DNA of 8,178 nucleotides. It comes from an uncultured Planctomycetaceae bacterium (GTDB taxonomy: Bacteria; Planctomycetota; Planctomycetia; Pirellulales; Lacipirellulaceae). This document shows, piece after piece, positions 6,017-8,178 of this stretch (within the stretch, counting starts at the first letter, position 1; the number at the start of each line of letters is the position of its first letter). Location: positions 1 through 8,178 of the forward strand of contig CALMBE010000778.1 of the NCBI GenBank assembly GCA_937860165.1, written 5' to 3'. The notes below the pieces were generated by a model. It saw nothing but the letters and a program-made list of their open reading frames with translations. It ran no database searches and had not been told where the DNA came from. Position numbers and translations under genes: made by a program.

Positions 6017-7427
6017 CTGACCGGACCACGGGAGGCGAGTAAGTCGGACTGCCCGGGATCAGACTGCAACCGATTTGCAGCCATTCGTCGCGCGCCTGAA
6101 GTTGCGAAAAGTAGAGGGCGGCGTGTGGTGGCCAATTCTGCGCTACTGGAGGTTCCGACCAAGTGAACTCGGCGGGGAAAAGGCGATCGAAGCGGCGACT
6201 AAGCATGCTGCGGAAGACTTGAAAACGCACGCCGACATTTTCAGCCGCCGGGCCCGTCGCCACGGGCATGATCTCGATGCGACCTTGGCGCTGGCCAACG
6301 AGTTGGGAGTCAGCGACGCTGAGTTGATAAGCGACCCGCAATCGTGCGCCGGGGATCGCTTGGTCATCTATTTGAAAACCTCGTGCTAGTAGTGTGACCA
6401 TGACGATGCCTTCGTGGAATTCTACACGAAGCGGATTCGCTTGGTCAAAATCGATGGACCAGCGTTTCTCCGAATCAGACCGTTGAAGCCCCAGCGGTTT
6501 CCAGCCGAGAAGTTTACCAAGTTGTGCGGCCAGTTGGTCTTCGTCGAGCCGCTCTCCAGCGAGTAGGTCGGTGGCAAAATTGTTGAAAGCTGACTGATGC
6601 AAGCTCAGAGAAATGTCGCCAGCGGACTGGGGGACGCTGTGGGAAAATCCGGTGAGAGTACCCTGCTGCTCGGCATCGGCCTGCAAGAGTGTCAGTTGGA
6701 GGGAATCGTTGGTCGAGTGTTGTTGGACGACCACCGGCAGCAAGTCGCGCTCGGCTAGTGGTTGACGAACACGACGGTCAAAGTCACCTTCCAAGCTGGC
6801 GAGCATGGTGTTGACGGAGTGATCGAACTCCTGGCGGGTCCTCCGTGCGGCAAGAGATGCGACACTCCGGTCCACGGTGGGCCGTTGCTGGTACACTCGA
6901 CGACGCGCGATTCGACGTCCGAACAGACGCCGGACCTTCAATCCCGTGATCTGCGACCTGGAGGACGTCGAGGCCTGAGCTGGTTCGATGTGCCAACCGT
7001 CTTCTTGTCGGATCAACTTTTTGCTGGCGTTGATGTGGGTCGTGCTGCGACTACTGACGTCAGTACGATTTGTGGAACTGTGGGACCGGGAAGCGATTGT
7101 CGCGTTCCACAGCAAGGTGATCGCAATGTCGTCGTCGGGTTCTGTGCGGAGGCTGAATTGGGCGTCGGTGGTGCTCGTGCCACGATAAGTGGTGCCCAGA
7201 ATATTTTCCCGAAACGGCGCGTGGGTCCGGGTGTTTTTGGCCAACAGGGCATTGAGTAACTCCGTGGAGATGCCGACGTGCATATTGGGCAGTCGATACG
7301 GCTCGAACACAAGCTTGGCGGGTGTTTCGTAGACGGCTTCGCCACCGGACGTCGTAGCCCCCGGAAGTACAACAAGCAGCCAACAGAAAATGGTGTTTAG
7401 TTTTCGGAACAACTTTTTACTCCACAT
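6009..7427 (-). CDS. Secreted protein of unknown function
   Basis: I do not recognise a characterised family. The 472-residue product begins MWSKKLFRKLNTIFCWLLVV, a basic n-region plus a hydrophobic core, consistent with Sec export and cleavage near residues 26-30. Its cysteine at 15 lies before the hydrophobic core, so it does not look like a lipoprotein. Residues 165-205 are very rich in arginine (KVRRLFGRRIARRRVYQQRP at 164-183) and continue into a likely helical stretch to about 230. The rest is mostly predicted beta, with DISLSLHQSAFNNFATDLL (271-289) resembling a strand-helix unit. I recall similar hypothetical secreted proteins in planctomycetes, but no function. The ATG at 7425-7427 sits inside the last codons of the upstream gene (11-bp overlap) and has no ribosome site, so it is probably translated by coupling. 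Its end overlaps the oppositely directed condensation-type gene by 8 bp. Confidence 0.8.
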   Translation of the reverse strand: MWSKKLFRKLNTIFCWLLVVLPGATTSGGEAVYETPAKLVFEPYRLPNMHVGISTELLNALLAKNTRTHAPFRENILGTTYRGTSTTDAQFSLRTEPDDDIAITLLWNATIASRSHSSTNRTDVSSRSTTHINASKKLIRQEDGWHIEPAQASTSSRSQITGLKVRRLFGRRIARRRVYQQRPTVDRSVASLAARRTRQEFDHSVNTMLASLEGDFDRRVRQPLAERDLLPVVVQQHSTNDSLQLTLLQADAEQQGTLTGFSHSVPQSAGDISLSLHQSAFNNFATDLLAGERLDEDQLAAQLGKLLGWKPLGLQRSDSEKRWSIDFDQANPLRVEFHEGIVMVTLLARGFQIDDQAIPGARLRVAYQLSVADSQLVGQRQGRIEIMPVATGPAAENVGVRFQVFRSMLSRRFDRLFPAEFTWSEPPVAQNWPPHAALYFSQLQARDEWLQIGCSLIPGSPTYSPPVVRSVK

Positions 7428-8178
7428 GCTTGAGTATAGAACCGCGCATTAGCCAGCCATCGTCCACCTGGTCGATGAGTCCCCAACTAGCAGCGATGAA
7501 CCCCGGAAGGACTGCGCCGGTGGGCAATCGTGACAAGTCGACGCGGTGGTTGTCGGACGGGGCTTCACCCAATAACTGGCCAAGGTCTGCGGTGCCAGCG
7601 GTACGCAACTCTTCATAGAGCGGTCTCACACCGGCGGCAACCGGGGCAATATGCCAGCCAATCGTGTGCTGCGAGCGCGTGGCGGCTGCTTGGGTCTGCA
7701 GTGCTTGGTACGACTTCTCGTCGTTGAGTTTGGCTGAAGGTGGATCTGACAACAGTGATTCGAGATCCGTTGCCGAAGTCGCGACAAAAAAGTAGTCCTC
7801 GGCCACGCACAGCGCGCATTCGGCGAGATTGGGCCCCAGGGCAACTTCGTCGGTATCGGTAGCTGAACTCCCTGCAAATTCCCACATTTCGTACTTGCCG
7901 ACCGTTTTGCGGTGGACTCCTTCATCGGTCTCGAACATCCGCTGGAGGGAGCGGGCCATTTGAGGTTCGTCGCTCACTTTCACGGCGTAGACTACCGCGG
8001 TCTTCCCGTCTGACAAGGTTTTGGTGAGGCTGAGCACCGGTCCTGCTTGGAGATTCACAAGCGAGCGGATGTCAACCTGCGGGCCATCGGGTTCCTGGTG
8101 GATGTCAGCGAGCACGGCCTCGAAAGTGCCTTTAATCCCTTCCGCATACGTCGCGTCGAAGTGCGAGCCGTATCCGGT
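7417..8178 (-). CDS. Uncharacterised planctomycete-type protein, 5' end outside window
   Basis: The minus-strand frame is open from the right edge to a TAA at 7417-7419, leaving the C-terminal 253 residues. The GTG at 8113-8115 is probably not the true start, because coding-like sequence (GYGSHFDATYAEGIKGTFEA) continues upstream to the edge. The layout EPDGPQVDIRSLVNLQAGPV (about 29-48), then AVVYAVKVSD, then a later ALCVAEDYFFVATSATDLES and a closing DDGWLMRGSILK, recalls an uncharacterised family common in planctomycetes (pattern DPNGPQIDI...L...LG). Some such proteins are annotated near DUF3352, but I cannot confirm that assignment. Members I remember are large and carry a signal peptide, which would lie outside the window. 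No catalytic motif is visible. It overlaps the downstream secreted-protein gene by 11 bp, so the two form one transcription unit. Confidence 0.8.
   Translation of the reverse strand, partial: TGYGSHFDATYAEGIKGTFEAVLADIHQEPDGPQVDIRSLVNLQAGPVLSLTKTLSDGKTAVVYAVKVSDEPQMARSLQRMFETDEGVHRKTVGKYEMWEFAGSSATDTDEVALGPNLAECALCVAEDYFFVATSATDLESLLSDPPSAKLNDEKSYQALQTQAAATRSQHTIGWHIAPVAAGVRPLYEELRTAGTADLGQLLGEAPSDNHRVDLSRLPTGAVLPGFIAASWGLIDQVDDGWLMRGSILKHVE

Noticed and set aside
6762..7259. Plus-strand open frame of 165 codons
   Set aside because: It is antisense to the 472-residue secreted-protein gene, which has a signal peptide and a coupled start. The opposing translation shows no family signal.

Overview
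The window looks like chromosomal DNA from a planctomycete, probably of the Pirellulales type. This is inferred from four things: secreted proteins of kinds I associate with that phylum at the right end, an exported amidohydrolase, transposase debris resembling ISAzo13 and IS66, and weak or absent ribosome binding sites on most genes. No rRNA, tRNA or CRISPR array is visible, and no single gene proves the lineage.

The left part (1-3777) is accessory in character. A gene running off the left edge on the minus strand (1-560) encodes an unrecognised protein with a possible signal peptide and visibly lower GC than the right half. A gene-free, AT-richer stretch follows (561-922). At 923-1126 lies a decayed minus-strand fragment in which the start of a bacterial Ig-like domain is joined in frame to the end of a CARDB-like domain, as if the middle of a large secreted protein had been deleted. 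Next is an intact exported amidohydrolase of the YtcJ/Amidohydro_3 type (1335-3158, +). Just downstream, two transposase 5' fragments face each other and meet at 3353/3354: an ISAzo13-like start on + and an IS66-like start on -. Two short degenerate repeats follow (3575-3617 and 3667-3701).

The right part (3778-8178) is compact and GC-richer. A crotonase-fold enoyl-CoA hydratase/isomerase gene (3778-4548, -) is divergent from a standalone condensation/acyltransferase-superfamily gene (4679-6016, +), with a 130-bp shared upstream region. The two could act on related acyl-CoA or acyl-ester substrates, but only their arrangement suggests this. The condensation-type gene overlaps by 8 bp, tail to tail, with a secreted protein gene of unknown function (6009-7427, -). 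That gene overlaps by 11 bp the end of an upstream gene (7417-8178, -), which enters from the right edge and belongs to an uncharacterised family. The last two genes look like a translationally coupled pair.

No complete new defence or mobile system is visible. The most informative signals are the domain-fusion remnant at 923-1126, the abutting IS fragments at 3353/3354, and the uncharacterised gene pair at the right edge.
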